Shown: positions 42,909 through 51,471 of the stretch, in pieces
How positions within the stretch are numbered: the stretch's first letter is position 1
How the letters are laid out: every line of letters begins with the position of its first letter
Origin: Kaistella sp. 97-N-M2
Lineage (GTDB): Bacteria; Bacteroidota; Bacteroidia; Flavobacteriales; Weeksellaceae
Reading direction: 5' to 3'
Assembly (NCBI RefSeq): GCF_021513235.1
Contig: NZ_CP090976.1
Span: forward strand, 62,001 to 126,000
Length of the DNA: 64,000 nt
The notes under the pieces: generated by a model
Seen by the model: only the letters and a program-made list of their open reading frames with translations
Told to the model about the DNA's origin: nothing
The model's database searches: none
Translations under genes and position numbers: made by a program

Positions 42909-44076
42909 CTTATGAGATCGATATCGTCCAGAAACTCCTCGCTGACGATATGAACGTACTTCACGGTATGCCGGATGTTGGCATGCCCAAGAAGTTTTTG
43001 CAGGCGGTAAATATCGCCCTTGTTTCGGATAAATGTTGTTGCAAAGGTATGCCGTCCTACGTGCATCGAAATATTTTTCTTGATTTTACAAATTTTCGCG
43101 ATGGCTTTTAAATGAAAATTTATTTTTTGTTCCACCAGCTTTTCGTCAAAAAGATTTGGGCAAAACTCCACCATTTTCCGGGCATCATCATTCAGGCGCA
43201 TGTATTGAAAATTATCGGTTTTCATTGATGAAAACTGGAATTTTTCTTTTAAAATTTCTGCACGCGTTCTCGATTGGATGTCGGAGATTCGCAGTCCCGT
43301 ATAGCAGCTGAATAAAAAATAGCCGAGCGGCAAAACGTGCGATGGATTAATAAATTCGTTATAGTAATATTTGATCATTCGCTGCATTTCTGCAGGTTCC
43401 AGATAAATGGTTTTGTTTGACGTTACATTAACTTTTATCTCGTCCAGGTCGATATTCAGTTTGATTCCTTTTTTTGAGCGATCGTTAAATATTTTTTAAT
43501 GCATTTCAGATCGCTGTTAAAGGTGATTTCCTTATTTTCTTTATAAAATTTTCGGTATTTCTGCAAAAATTCCATTGTCAGTTTATGAAACGGGATCTCT
43601 TTTGAAAACTTTTCCAGCTTATTTAAAACAGTGTTTTGGTTTTTCAGTGTTTGCTTTTTGAAGTCCTGCAGGCCCAGGTGATGGCGGAAAAATGCTATAA
43701 AATCAAAGTCCGGCGTTGCGCTGTGAAATTCCTGAATTAGGGTTTTGGCATCCAAAAATCTTTCTTGAAGCATGTACGAAGTTTTGATGGTCGTAATTCT
43801 TGCCTCAATATTTTCGAGCACCAAATTAAGAGCTTCAAAATTTTGATGATTTTTTATGCGTTGCTTTTTCTGATCCCAACATTTACGGGGAATGTAAATC
43901 TCGGTATTCAGGCGAATTCGGTCTTTTACATCGGAAACATCCAGGTAGATTAATGAATCTCCGGATTTATCAACATAGCCGCGCAGGCTGAAACGGTTGC
44001 GTGTTGTCACAAAAATTCTTTTTGTGTCGAATCTTGTGTCAAAAATTGATCTGGGCGTCGAAATAGTTGTGACCAT
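42902..44076 (-). CDS. Tyrosine recombinase/integrase (frame broken at A_AAA_AAG)
   Basis: About 391 residues if joined. The upstream ORF (44076 to 43456) has the arm-binding and core-binding domains; the downstream part holds the catalytic residues: Arg in YTGLRISDI, His-x-x-Arg in HVGRHTFAT, His in LGHANIRHT and Tyr in VKYVHI. On the coding strand the zero frame reads CAA AAA AAG and stops after three more codons; a -1 shift at this canonical slippery heptamer continues with GIKLNIDLDEIKVNV into the catalytic part. It either is a programmed frameshift or a one-base loss in the A run (43469-43475). It faces the tRNA-Leu 3' end, the likely attachment site. Confidence 0.85.
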
Positions 44077-44195
44077 CTAAAAATATTTTTAATTGATTCA
44101 CACCGCGCAAACGGCCTATTTCATTGGGATTATCCACAAAAAAAAAGACACACTTCAAACTATCAGTATAGCTGCTGTGTATCTTTCTTTTCTTT

Positions 44196-44280
44196 TGGTA
44201 CCCGGTGCCGGAATCGAACCGGCACATCTTGCGATACTAGAGTTTGAGTCTAGCGCGTCTACCAATTCCGCCAACCGGGC
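44196..44280 (-). tRNA. tRNA-Leu(CAA), likely attB
   Basis: Cloverleaf with acceptor GCCCGGU/ACCGGGU, anticodon stem CUAGA/UCUAG with loop CUCAAAC (anticodon CAA), a long variable arm, T arm GCCGG-UUCGAUU-CCGGC, then A73 and an encoded CCA. The long variable arm and CAA fix it as leucine. The phage integrase starts 120 bases beyond its 3' end, so integration probably used this tRNA end. Confidence 0.95.
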
Positions 44281-44296
44281 TCTTTAAATTGGTGTG

Positions 44297-44304
44297 CAAA
44301 TATA
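44297..44304 (-). promoter_or_regulatory. Promoter box of tRNA-Leu
   Basis: TATATTTG on the minus strand, 16 bases before the tRNA 5' end; matches TAnnTTTG. Confidence 0.65.
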
Positions 44305-44396
44305 GAATTAATTTTATTTCCGAAAAAATGTTTTTCAAACTTTTTCCAAAATCTTTTAAAGGCGAGTATGTACCTTTTTTTAAAGAGAAAAAGCAA

Positions 44397-45161
44397 CTAA
44401 AAATACACTTCCAAGCCATCGTAGGCAAGATGAACATTTGGCGGCAGTTCACCTTCCGTTTCCGTATGGGTTCCCAAATGATGAGAAATATGGGTCAGGT
44501 ACATTTTTTTAGGTTGAAGTTCCTCGAAAAGCTCCAGAACCTGCGGTAAAATAAAATGCGCCGGATGAAGAACTTCTTTTCGGATGCAGTTTAAAATAAG
44601 ATAGTCCAAATTCCGGAGTTTTTCCTTTTCCGTCACCGGGATGTAACTCGCATCCGTAATATAAGCGAGATTCTTCACCTTATATCCTAAAATCGGAATC
44701 TTATTATGCATCACTTCGACCGGAATTATTTCCGCATCAAACAGATCGAAACTTCCTGCGATATGGTGCAGTTCAAACGAAGGTGCTCCCGGATATTTCA
44801 CGTCGGCAAAGGCATAAGAAAAGCGCTCCTTCACCTCCGCTCCTACTCTTTCGTTACAGTATAAAGGCATATCCTGCTTGCTGCGAAAAATGAGGGGACG
44901 CAGATCATCCAAACCGATCACATGATCGTTATGTTCATGTGTTAAAAGTACGGCATCTACGTGTTCTTCTTTGTTGTTCAGCATCTGTATGCGAAAATCG
45001 GGACCACAGTCAATAAGAAGCTTTTTGTGACTATCTGTGCGGAGTAAAGCCGACGATCGAAACCGATTGTCTTTTGGATCTGTAGAGGTGCAAACGTCGC
45101 AGTGGCAACCAATCACAGGAACGCCCTGTGAGGTGCCTGTACCTAAAAATTTCAACTTCAT
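44397..45161 (-). CDS. MBL-fold metal-dependent hydrolase (PhnP-like)
   Basis: 254 residues. FLGTGTSQGVPVIGC at the start and the metal site LLTHEHNDHVIGLDD are typical; later histidines lie in EVMHNK and LTHISHH, and an aspartate in YITDASY. The CHCDVC stretch at residues 19 to 24 is the PhnP-type zinc motif. The family cleaves cyclic phosphodiesters; the natural substrate of the flavobacterial form is unknown. Shares a palindromic TAAATTTA region with the divergent gene. Confidence 0.85.
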   Translation of the reverse strand: MKLKFLGTGTSQGVPVIGCHCDVCTSTDPKDNRFRSSALLRTDSHKKLLIDCGPDFRIQMLNNKEEHVDAVLLTHEHNDHVIGLDDLRPLIFRSKQDMPLYCNERVGAEVKERFSYAFADVKYPGAPSFELHHIAGSFDLFDAEIIPVEVMHNKIPILGYKVKNLAYITDASYIPVTEKEKLRNLDYLILNCIRKEVLHPAHFILPQVLELFEELQPKKMYLTHISHHLGTHTETEGELPPNVHLAYDGLEVYF

Positions 45162-45186
45162 TTCTTTTGAGGTAGGAATATTATTG

Positions 45187-45196
45187 GTAAATTTAC
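45187..45196. promoter_or_regulatory. Palindromic bidirectional promoter element
   Basis: GTAAATTTAC lies between the two divergent genes and reads TAAATTTA, a near -7 box, on both strands. Confidence 0.4.
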
Positions 45197-45208
45197 AAAA
45201 AATAAGAA

Positions 45209-46645
45209 TTGTCTGTGATTAATCAAAAATTAACACCCAAACAGAAGGCTCTGGCCATTAATTTGGATCCGAATATTTACGGAACTTTTGCTGAAATTGG
45301 CGCCGGACAGGAGACCGTACGTCATTTTTTCAGAGCGGGCGGGGCCTCACAAACCATCGCGAAAGCTATGTCTGCCTACGACAAAGACTTTAGCGATGCC
45401 ATTTACGGTAAAGAGGTTCGAAACAGATACGTTACCCAAAACCGTTTACGCAAAATGCTTCGTTATGAAGTTTCGTTGATCGAGGAACGGCTGTCCCGCG
45501 AAAATGCCCCCGGAAGAAATTTCTTTTCGTACGCCAATACCGTTACCACCATCAACTTCGATAAAACCATGAGAGGCCACGGCTGGGTGGGTTTACGCTT
45601 TCAACTGGATGAAAAAGAAGATTATAACGAGATCGTTTTTCATGTAAAATTTAACGAAAACGACACCACGCTCCAGCAGGAAACTTTGGGCGGATTGGGG
45701 GTGAATTTAATTTACGGCGCCTTTAATTATGCGGATAATCCACGCAGATTAATTGAATCTTTGTACGACGATATTTCCACCGATAATGTTGAAATCGATA
45801 TGATCGATTTTAGCGGCCCCGCGTTTACCTATGTAGATAACCGCTTAATGAGCCTTCAGTTGGTGAAAAACGGGATGACCGACGCGGTGATTTTTAATCC
45901 GCAGGGAAATAATATGTTGCCCGCTGATATTCTTTACAAAAAGAATATTTTCGCTGTGCGGGGCAGTTTTCGCCCTGTTACCCTCGTGAATATCGACATG
46001 TTCGAAAGGGGTCTGGAAATGTTTATGAAAGATTCTGCATGCAGTTTCGAAGAAAAAGAGGTTCTTTTTGAAATCACAATATCCAATTTACGGGCTGCGG
46101 GGGATATTGATGAGCGCGATTTTCTCGACAGAGTGGATGTTTTAGCAAGATTGGGCTATACCGTGATTATATCAAATTTCTCCGAATATTACCGACTCAT
46201 CGATTATTTCGCACATTACACAGGCGGCCACATCGGCGTGGCGATGGGGGTGAACAATCTTTTGGATGTGTTTGACGAAAACTATTACAAAAATCTTTCG
46301 GGCGGAATTTTGGAGGCTTTCGGAAAATTCTTCAGAAAAGACATGAAAGTTTACCTTTATCCGTACAAAGATCCTGAAACCCACGAATTACTAACTTCTA
46401 ACAATCTTAAGGTGAATGACAGTCTTAAGGAACTGTACAAATACTTCAAACTCAATCAAAGGATCGTGGATATTCAGGATTACAATCCAAATTTTTCCGA
46501 AATTTATTCGCGGGAGATCTTAAGCAAAATCGCTAATCATGAAGCGGGCTGGGAAAACCAGGTGCCCGAAGATGTTGCTGCTATGATTAAAGAACGCGGC
46601 ATGTTTGGCTACAAAGAAGCGTTAAAACTAAAAGAGTTCTCTTAA
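45209..46645 (+). CDS. Conserved Bacteroidota protein of unknown function
   Basis: 478 residues from a TTG start (GTG at 45215 is the alternative). It begins INQKLTPKQKALAINLDP and continues IYGTFAEIGAGQETVRHFFR, a block strongly kept in flavobacteria. Soluble alpha/beta, no signal peptide or membrane segment. Names such as nicotinate-nucleotide adenylyltransferase are sometimes given, but I see no HxGH motif, so I do not accept them. Followed by the GAF gene after 16 bases. Confidence 0.85.
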   Translation: MSVINQKLTPKQKALAINLDPNIYGTFAEIGAGQETVRHFFRAGGASQTIAKAMSAYDKDFSDAIYGKEVRNRYVTQNRLRKMLRYEVSLIEERLSRENAPGRNFFSYANTVTTINFDKTMRGHGWVGLRFQLDEKEDYNEIVFHVKFNENDTTLQQETLGGLGVNLIYGAFNYADNPRRLIESLYDDISTDNVEIDMIDFSGPAFTYVDNRLMSLQLVKNGMTDAVIFNPQGNNMLPADILYKKNIFAVRGSFRPVTLVNIDMFERGLEMFMKDSACSFEEKEVLFEITISNLRAAGDIDERDFLDRVDVLARLGYTVIISNFSEYYRLIDYFAHYTGGHIGVAMGVNNLLDVFDENYYKNLSGGILEAFGKFFRKDMKVYLYPYKDPETHELLTSNNLKVNDSLKELYKYFKLNQRIVDIQDYNPNFSEIYSREILSKIANHEAGWENQVPEDVAAMIKERGMFGYKEALKLKEFS

Positions 46646-46661
46646 AAAAAATTACAATAAA

Positions 46662-47111
46662 ATGTCTGAAATTAAAAAGCGTCTTTCTTCAATTTTAGAA
46701 AGCCCAAACCATAATATTGAAGTTAAACTTCAAAAGGTATGTCACCTTCTGGATCAGGAAATCCCGTATTTTAACTGGACAGGATTTTATTTTAAAAATG
46801 GTGATAAAGAAGAGCTCCTTCTCGGGCCTTACGTTGGCGCAGAGACCGATCACACCGTTATTCCTTTTGGTAAAGGTATCTGCGGTCAGGTTGCCGTTTC
46901 CAGTGAGACTTTTGTGGTACCCGATGTTCACGCGCAGGACAATTACCTAAGCTGTTCGATCGATACAAAAGCCGAAATTGTAGTTCCGATTATTAAGAAT
47001 GGCGAAAATATCGGCCAGATCGATATCGATTCGCATCAGTTGGATCCTTTCACCGCGGATGACCGCGAAATGCTCGAATGGCTCTGCGACGAAATTGCGA
47101 AAATTTATTAA
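46662..47111 (+). CDS. GAF-domain free methionine-R-sulfoxide reductase
   Basis: 149 residues forming one GAF domain. PFGKGICGQVA and NYLSCSIDTKAEIVVPI carry the cysteines of the fRMsr family, and GQIDIDSHQLDPF closes the domain. It reduces free methionine-(R)-sulfoxide, protecting the methionine pool from oxidation, with thioredoxin as the usual reductant. Cotranscription with the gene upstream is likely. Confidence 0.85.
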   Translation: MSEIKKRLSSILESPNHNIEVKLQKVCHLLDQEIPYFNWTGFYFKNGDKEELLLGPYVGAETDHTVIPFGKGICGQVAVSSETFVVPDVHAQDNYLSCSIDTKAEIVVPIIKNGENIGQIDIDSHQLDPFTADDREMLEWLCDEIAKIY

Positions 47112-47120
47112 AGCGAAAAT

Positions 47121-47591
47121 TTACTTGGCTAAAGTAGAAATTGCCGCTTCATCCAGGCGAAAGACGCTCCACTCGTGCATCGGTTTTGCGCCAAGGGATT
47201 TGTAGAAGTCGATGGCTGGTGTATTCCAGTTGAGTACGGACCACTCCATTCTGCCGCAGTTTTTGGATTTTGCAATTTTTGAAAGTTCGACGAGCAATTT
47301 TTTGCCATATCCTTTACCACGGCAATCCGGCTCTACGAAAAGATCTTCCAGGTATAAACCCGGTTTCCCCACAAAGGTGGAAAAATTATAAAAATAGAGG
47401 GCAAATCCGACGGGTTTGTCCTCTTCTTCTGCGATGATGACTTCTGCGTAGTTGTTTACGAAAATATTCTGGCGAAGTTCTTCCACGCTTGTTACGACCT
47501 CCTTCTCCATTTTTTCGAAGACGGCGAGTTTGGTTATTAAATCGAAAATAAGTTGCGAATCTGCCGCGGTGGCTTTTCGGATCTGGAACAT
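47121..47591 (-). CDS. GNAT-family N-acetyltransferase
   Basis: 156 residues. YLEDLFVEPDCRGKGYGKKL is the acetyl-CoA loop (motif A), followed by CGRMEWSVLNWNTPAIDFY and a tyrosine that acts as general acid (FYKSLGA). The closest pattern is diamine or thialysine acetyltransferases (SAT2-like). The substrate is unproven. Convergent with the GAF gene, nine bases apart. Confidence 0.85.
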   Translation of the reverse strand: MFQIRKATAADSQLIFDLITKLAVFEKMEKEVVTSVEELRQNIFVNNYAEVIIAEEEDKPVGFALYFYNFSTFVGKPGLYLEDLFVEPDCRGKGYGKKLLVELSKIAKSKNCGRMEWSVLNWNTPAIDFYKSLGAKPMHEWSVFRLDEAAISTLAK

Positions 47592-47656
47592 TTTTTTAAA
47601 TTTTTGAAGGACAAAGTTACCAATTTTTGAGAGTATTTCTTGGTAAAGATTCCGCC

Positions 47657-47738
47657 ATTTCCTAGCCCCGATTGCAGCGGCATCCTTTTTTGAGGAGGCA
47701 CGACGAGAAAAAGATAGAGCGGAAAGCGGGATTAAGCT
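47657..47738. repeat. Intergenic dispersed element
   Basis: CCCCGATTGCAGCGGCATCC, T7, a 16-base loop, GAAAAAGATAGAGCGGAAAG, CGGG. The AGCGG...ATCCTTTTT / AAAAAGAT...GAGCGGAA plan recurs near 55,850. Confidence 0.55.
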
Positions 47739-47741
47739 CCT

Positions 47742-47770
47742 AAAAAAAACCTCTGAGAAATTCTCAAAGG
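47742..47770 (-). terminator. Terminator of the E2 gene
   Basis: On the minus strand CCTTTGAGAA, loop, TTCTCAGAGG, then eight Ts. Confidence 0.75.
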
Positions 47771-47798
47771 CTTAATTTTATAGCGTTTTTTTTTAAAT

Positions 47799-49133
47799 TT
47801 ATATTTCGGTATTCATATCCCAATTCTGAAGATAATCGTGAACATGTTTCAGGAACATTCCGCCCAAAGAGCCGTCTACGACGCGGTGATCGTAAGAATG
47901 CGACATAAACATTAGATTGCGGATCGCAATCACGTCGCCATCTTTCGTCTCCAGAACTGCGGGCTTTTTCACAATGGCACCGACCGCCAAAATCGCTACC
48001 TGAGGCTGCGGAATAATAGGCGTCCCCATCAGATTGCCAAAGCCGCCGACGTTGGAAATCGTGTAGGTTGCGCCCTGCGTATCTTCTGGCTTTAATTTTT
48101 TGTTTCTCGCGCGGTACGCCAGATCATTAATCGCCTTTGTGAGTCCGGAAAGCGAGAGCTGATCGGCATTTTTGATAACCGGCACGATTAAGTTTCCGTC
48201 CGGAAGCGCCGTGGCCATTCCGATATTGATGTTTTTCTTTTTAATGATTTTGTCGCCATCTACGGACACATTGATCATCGGGAAATCCTGAATGGCTTTC
48301 ACAATCGCTTTCACGAAAATCGGCATGTAGGTAAGTTTTTCACCTTCGCGTTTCTCAAAAAGATCCTTGTGTTTTGTACGCCATTTTACGACGTTGGTAA
48401 CGTCGGTTTCAATGAAAGAAGTCACGTGTGGTGCGGTATGTTTGCTTTTCACCATGGCATCGGCGATGATTTTTCGCACGCGGTCCATTTGGATGATCTC
48501 GTCGCCCTGTCCCACGGCCATTGGCGTAGACGGAGCCGCAGCTTTTGGCGCAGTAGCAACGGGCTCTGGTGTTGCTTCCGCTTTTTGTGGCGCTGGCTGA
48601 GTTCCTCTTGTGGAAAGAAACGCTAAAATATTTTCTTTTGTAATTCTGCCTTCCAAACCACTTCCTTTGATGGACTGTAACTCGCTTTCGGAAATATTTT
48701 CCTGCTGCGCGATGGATTTTACGAGTGGCGATAAATAGAGATCGGAACCTTCAAATCCAGTTGAAGATTTGGCGCTTTCCATGGCTTCTTCCAAACCTTG
48801 AACGACTTCCGGATCTACATTTGGAATTTGATTTTGAACTTCGTCTGCAGATTTGGGGCTTTGCGTTTGCTCGCTTACCGCTTCTGCTCCACCATCGACT
48901 TCCAAAATGGCAATGACTTCGCCAATTTTCGCGATTTCATCTTTTTGTTTTAGGATTTTGATGATTTTCCCCGCAACCGGCGTCGGCACATCAGAATCTA
49001 CTTTGTCGGTCGCGATTTCGACTACGGAATCGTCTTCCTTTACCATATCTCCTTCATTACACAACCAACTGATGATTGTTGCTTCCATTACGCCTTCTCC
49101 CATGGACGGAAGAATTAATTTATATTCTGCCAT
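47799..49133 (-). CDS. Dihydrolipoamide acyltransferase, E2 of a 2-oxoacid dehydrogenase
   Basis: 444 residues. N-terminal lipoyl domain with the lipoylated lysine in EIATDKVDSDVP; linker; peripheral subunit-binding domain (SPLVKSIAQQENISESELQS then GRITKENILAFL); catalytic domain ending in SHSYDHRVVDGSLGG with the active His and Asp. It transfers acyl groups to CoA in pyruvate, 2-oxoglutarate or branched-chain complexes; the DSD after the lipoyl lysine is frequent in branched-chain forms. Its lipoyl group is supplied by LipB, encoded nearby. Confidence 0.9.
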   Translation of the reverse strand: MAEYKLILPSMGEGVMEATIISWLCNEGDMVKEDDSVVEIATDKVDSDVPTPVAGKIIKILKQKDEIAKIGEVIAILEVDGGAEAVSEQTQSPKSADEVQNQIPNVDPEVVQGLEEAMESAKSSTGFEGSDLYLSPLVKSIAQQENISESELQSIKGSGLEGRITKENILAFLSTRGTQPAPQKAEATPEPVATAPKAAAPSTPMAVGQGDEIIQMDRVRKIIADAMVKSKHTAPHVTSFIETDVTNVVKWRTKHKDLFEKREGEKLTYMPIFVKAIVKAIQDFPMINVSVDGDKIIKKKNINIGMATALPDGNLIVPVIKNADQLSLSGLTKAINDLAYRARNKKLKPEDTQGATYTISNVGGFGNLMGTPIIPQPQVAILAVGAIVKKPAVLETKDGDVIAIRNLMFMSHSYDHRVVDGSLGGMFLKHVHDYLQNWDMNTEI

Positions 49134-49153
49134 TTTTACTTTATTGATTCTTA

Positions 49154-49161
49154 CAAAGATA
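49154..49161 (-). promoter_or_regulatory. Promoter box of the E2 gene
   Basis: TATCTTTG on the minus strand, 20 bases before the ATG. Confidence 0.6.
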
Positions 49162-49269
49162 AAAATTTTTAGTGATTAACGAAATCGAAATTTTTCAGGA
49201 TTATTTTTGATTTTTTTGTAATTTTTAATCAGGCCTAAAATAAGCGTGGCGAAACCCAAATTCAATCGC

Positions 49270-49277
49270 TAAATTTG
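49270..49277 (+). promoter_or_regulatory. Promoter box of the monooxygenase gene
   Basis: TAAATTTG, 19 bases before the ATG of the small gene at 49297. Confidence 0.55.
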
Positions 49278-49296
49278 CTTTTAAATTTATAAGAAA

Positions 49297-49590
49297 ATGA
49301 ACAATTTATATATTGTGGCGCTCTTTCGTTTTAAAGAAAATATGGTCATAGATGCTCTCGAAATCCTGAAAAGACTCGTAATTGAAACAAGAAAGGAAGA
49401 AGGATGTCTGCAGTACGATTTGGTTGAAGATAACGAGCATCAGGGAGTTTTCTATATTCTGGAACTTTGGGAGACGCGCGAGCATCATCATCAACACAGC
49501 GTGACAGAGCATTTGATGAATTTCCGACAGCAGGCGGCGCCGCTTTTTGCAGAAGCAGTTCAGGTTTATAAAGGCGCGAAGATTTTTTAA
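49297..49590 (+). CDS. ABM-domain quinol monooxygenase-like protein
   Basis: 97 residues of the YgiN/ABM type: LYIVALFRFKENM, then TRKEEGCLQYDLVEDNEHQG and FYILELWETREHHHQH. The dimeric ferredoxin-like fold oxidises quinols or aromatic compounds without a cofactor in some members. Function in this host is unknown. Convergent with lipB two bases away. Confidence 0.8.
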   Translation: MNNLYIVALFRFKENMVIDALEILKRLVIETRKEEGCLQYDLVEDNEHQGVFYILELWETREHHHQHSVTEHLMNFRQQAAPLFAEAVQVYKGAKIF

Positions 49591-49592
49591 AT

Positions 49593-50315
49593 TTATTTTA
49601 AGGTAGCTTCGAAAACCGCACAAAAGTGTGTTTTGATCTTTTCTTTTAAGGCCTCGATTTCGTCGGTGGAAAACTCGCGCTCCAACTCGCGTTTTAAAGA
49701 AGTGACGGTTTTATCTTTGATTCCGCACGGAATAATGTATTCGAAATAGCGCAAATCCGTGTTTACATTCAAAGCGAAACCATGCATCGTCACCCATTTC
49801 GACGTTTTCACGCCCATTGCGCAGATCTTCCGCGCATAAGGTTTGCCTACATCGAGCCAAACGCCCGTTTCGCCTTCGCTGCGTTCACCAATCAGGCCAT
49901 AATCGGCAATGACGCGGATGATCACTTCCTCCAGATTCCGCATGTAGAGAAAAATATCGGATTTAAAATTGTCCAGATCCAAAATCGGATAACCCACCAA
50001 CTGTCCAAAACCGTGATACGTAATATCGCCCCCGCGGTTCGTCTTTACAAAAGTTGCGTTAATCTCTTCCAGACGTTTAGAATTCGCCAGCATATTTTCC
50101 TCATGACCCGATTTTCCTAAAGTATAAACGTGCGGATGTTCCACGAAAAGCAGATAATTGGGCGTTTCTTCTTTAACTCCGTCTGTGCGGTCGCGGTTTT
50201 TCAGTTTCAAATCGATGATTTCCTTCATCAGTTTTTCCTGATAATCGAAGGCCGGAAGATAATCCATCAAACCCAATTCCTGAAAGTGCAAAGTTCTGTT
50301 CTGTGTGTCCGTCAT
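49593..50315 (-). CDS. lipB: Octanoyl-ACP:protein octanoyltransferase LipB
   Basis: 240 residues. TNRGGDITYHGFGQLVGYPI carries the LipB signature; the active cysteine lies in IIPCGI and the lysine in MGVKTSKWVTMHGFALNV. LipB moves octanoate from acyl carrier protein to lipoyl domains, such as that of the E2 protein nearby, before LipA adds sulfur. It follows a GC-rich intergenic repeat element. Confidence 0.95.
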   Translation of the reverse strand: MTDTQNRTLHFQELGLMDYLPAFDYQEKLMKEIIDLKLKNRDRTDGVKEETPNYLLFVEHPHVYTLGKSGHEENMLANSKRLEEINATFVKTNRGGDITYHGFGQLVGYPILDLDNFKSDIFLYMRNLEEVIIRVIADYGLIGERSEGETGVWLDVGKPYARKICAMGVKTSKWVTMHGFALNVNTDLRYFEYIIPCGIKDKTVTSLKRELEREFSTDEIEALKEKIKTHFCAVFEATLK

Positions 50316-50335
50316 TTAATTCGAATATTTTGGGC

Positions 50336-50475
50336 AATCCCCTCGCTTTCCTCTGCCTACATCCGGCGCCACGCTCGGGTCGGGCTCTCTGTTACAATTC
50401 CTCATTTCGGCGCTCGCTTCGCTCGCGCCTCCACTCCGGGATTTCCACGTCGATCCCTATTGCGGCGGGTGGTCT
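50336..50475. repeat. GC-rich intergenic element with hairpin
   Basis: GGCGCTCGCTTCGCTCGCGCC makes a strong hairpin near 50410; the flanks (GGGATTTCC, then CCCTATTGCGGCGGGT) resemble the other intergenic elements on the reverse strand. No gene. Confidence 0.5.
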
Positions 50476-50503
50476 GCGAAAAAGAAGGTCAAATTTACAA
50501 AAA

Positions 50504-51283
50504 TTAATTCTTTATGCTGCGAATAAAATCACCTGCTTTCTCTTGCCAGTTCTCGTTTTCCATAAGAATTTTCACGAAGGCCGTTCCGATAATTCCGCCC
50601 GCCGCCTTTTCTGTAACGCTATTAAAATCGGCTTTATTTTTAATTCCAAAACCAATGAATACGGGGTTTTTCAAATCGAGTTGCGCCAGATTATCGAGGT
50701 ATTCTTCGTTCTTCACTTCCTTATTTTCGTTTCCGGTAGTCGAGGAACTCGAAACCGCATATAAAAATCCTGAGCTTAGAGAATCTAAATATTTTATACG
50801 CTCATCGGAAGTTTCGGGCGTCACCAAAAAGGTGAAATTCAAATTGTATTTCTTCAGAAGTGCGCTGTAATTTTTCTCGAATTCAATCGGCGGCAAGTCC
50901 GGAATTATCAGGCCCGAAACTCCAGATGCTGCACATTCGCGGCAGAAATTTTCGAAACTAAAACTTAAGACCGGATTAATGTAGCCCATTAAAATCACAG
51001 GAATTTTTATTTCATCTTTCAAGGATTTCAGCTGCGCAAAAAGATGCGTCATGGTCATACCGTTCTTCAAAGCCTTTTCGTGGGCTTTTTGGATAACATC
51101 GCCGTCCGCAACCGGATCCGAGTATGGCATTCCGATTTCCATAAAATCGGCGCCGGAGTTTTGGATGACCTTCATAATTTCCGTCGTGTCTTCCAATTTG
51201 GGAACACCGGCGGTAAAATAAATATTAAGTTTCTTCTGAGGCTGAACGTTGGATGCCGCATGTTGGGTGTTATTATTAATCAT
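50504..51283 (-). CDS. trpA: Tryptophan synthase alpha chain
   Basis: 259 residues. DFMEIGMPYSDPVADGDVIQ holds the catalytic glutamate and GLIIPDLPPIE the catalytic aspartate; GFGIKNKADF binds phosphate. It splits indole-3-glycerol phosphate to indole, which tunnels to TrpB. Last gene of the trp operon, 188 bases after trpB with an intergenic element between. Confidence 0.97.
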   Translation of the reverse strand: MINNNTQHAASNVQPQKKLNIYFTAGVPKLEDTTEIMKVIQNSGADFMEIGMPYSDPVADGDVIQKAHEKALKNGMTMTHLFAQLKSLKDEIKIPVILMGYINPVLSFSFENFCRECAASGVSGLIIPDLPPIEFEKNYSALLKKYNLNFTFLVTPETSDERIKYLDSLSSGFLYAVSSSSTTGNENKEVKNEEYLDNLAQLDLKNPVFIGFGIKNKADFNSVTEKAAGGIIGTAFVKILMENENWQEKAGDFIRSIKN

Positions 51284-51339
51284 ATTTTCTTTCGTTTTTA
51301 TTGAGAGCAGAATTGGATAAATTCCCTATATTTTTGACG

Positions 51340-51440
51340 TAATTTTCGAAGAAGCGGGCTTTGGGAGCGGCTGGAATGGAGTTCTATTTTCGCCACGCAG
51401 CGGATTAAAAAAGCGGGAACACTTCGGCAGGCTGAGTGTA
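51340..51440. repeat. Intergenic element between trpB and trpA
   Basis: AGCGGGCTTTGGGAGCGGCT, then CGCAGCGGATTAAAAAAGCG, GGAAC, CTTCGGCAGG. AGCGG words repeated as in the other elements; no ORF. Confidence 0.45.
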
Positions 51441-51471
51441 AACTCAACGCTGAAGTTGCCACCAAATTATT

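Larger units (their letters stand above)
1..44198. mobile_element. Prophage of a tailed temperate phage (left end outside window)
   Basis: Portal, large terminase, S49 head protease, capsid, tape measure, holin, muramidase and tyrosine integrase genes lie together, so this is a near-complete long-tailed (siphovirus-like) prophage. The integrase is the last gene on the right and its start faces the 3' end of a tRNA-Leu gene, the usual layout for integration into a tRNA. I did not see a second copy of the tRNA 3' end in the window, so the left junction should lie before position 1. Four genes have frame breaks at homopolymers, so the element may be decaying or the read imperfect. The structural gene set is otherwise complete. 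Confidence 0.95.

Noticed and set aside
44093-44287. Short forward ORF across the tRNA
   Set aside because: It is the antisense of tRNA-Leu; no promoter or family.
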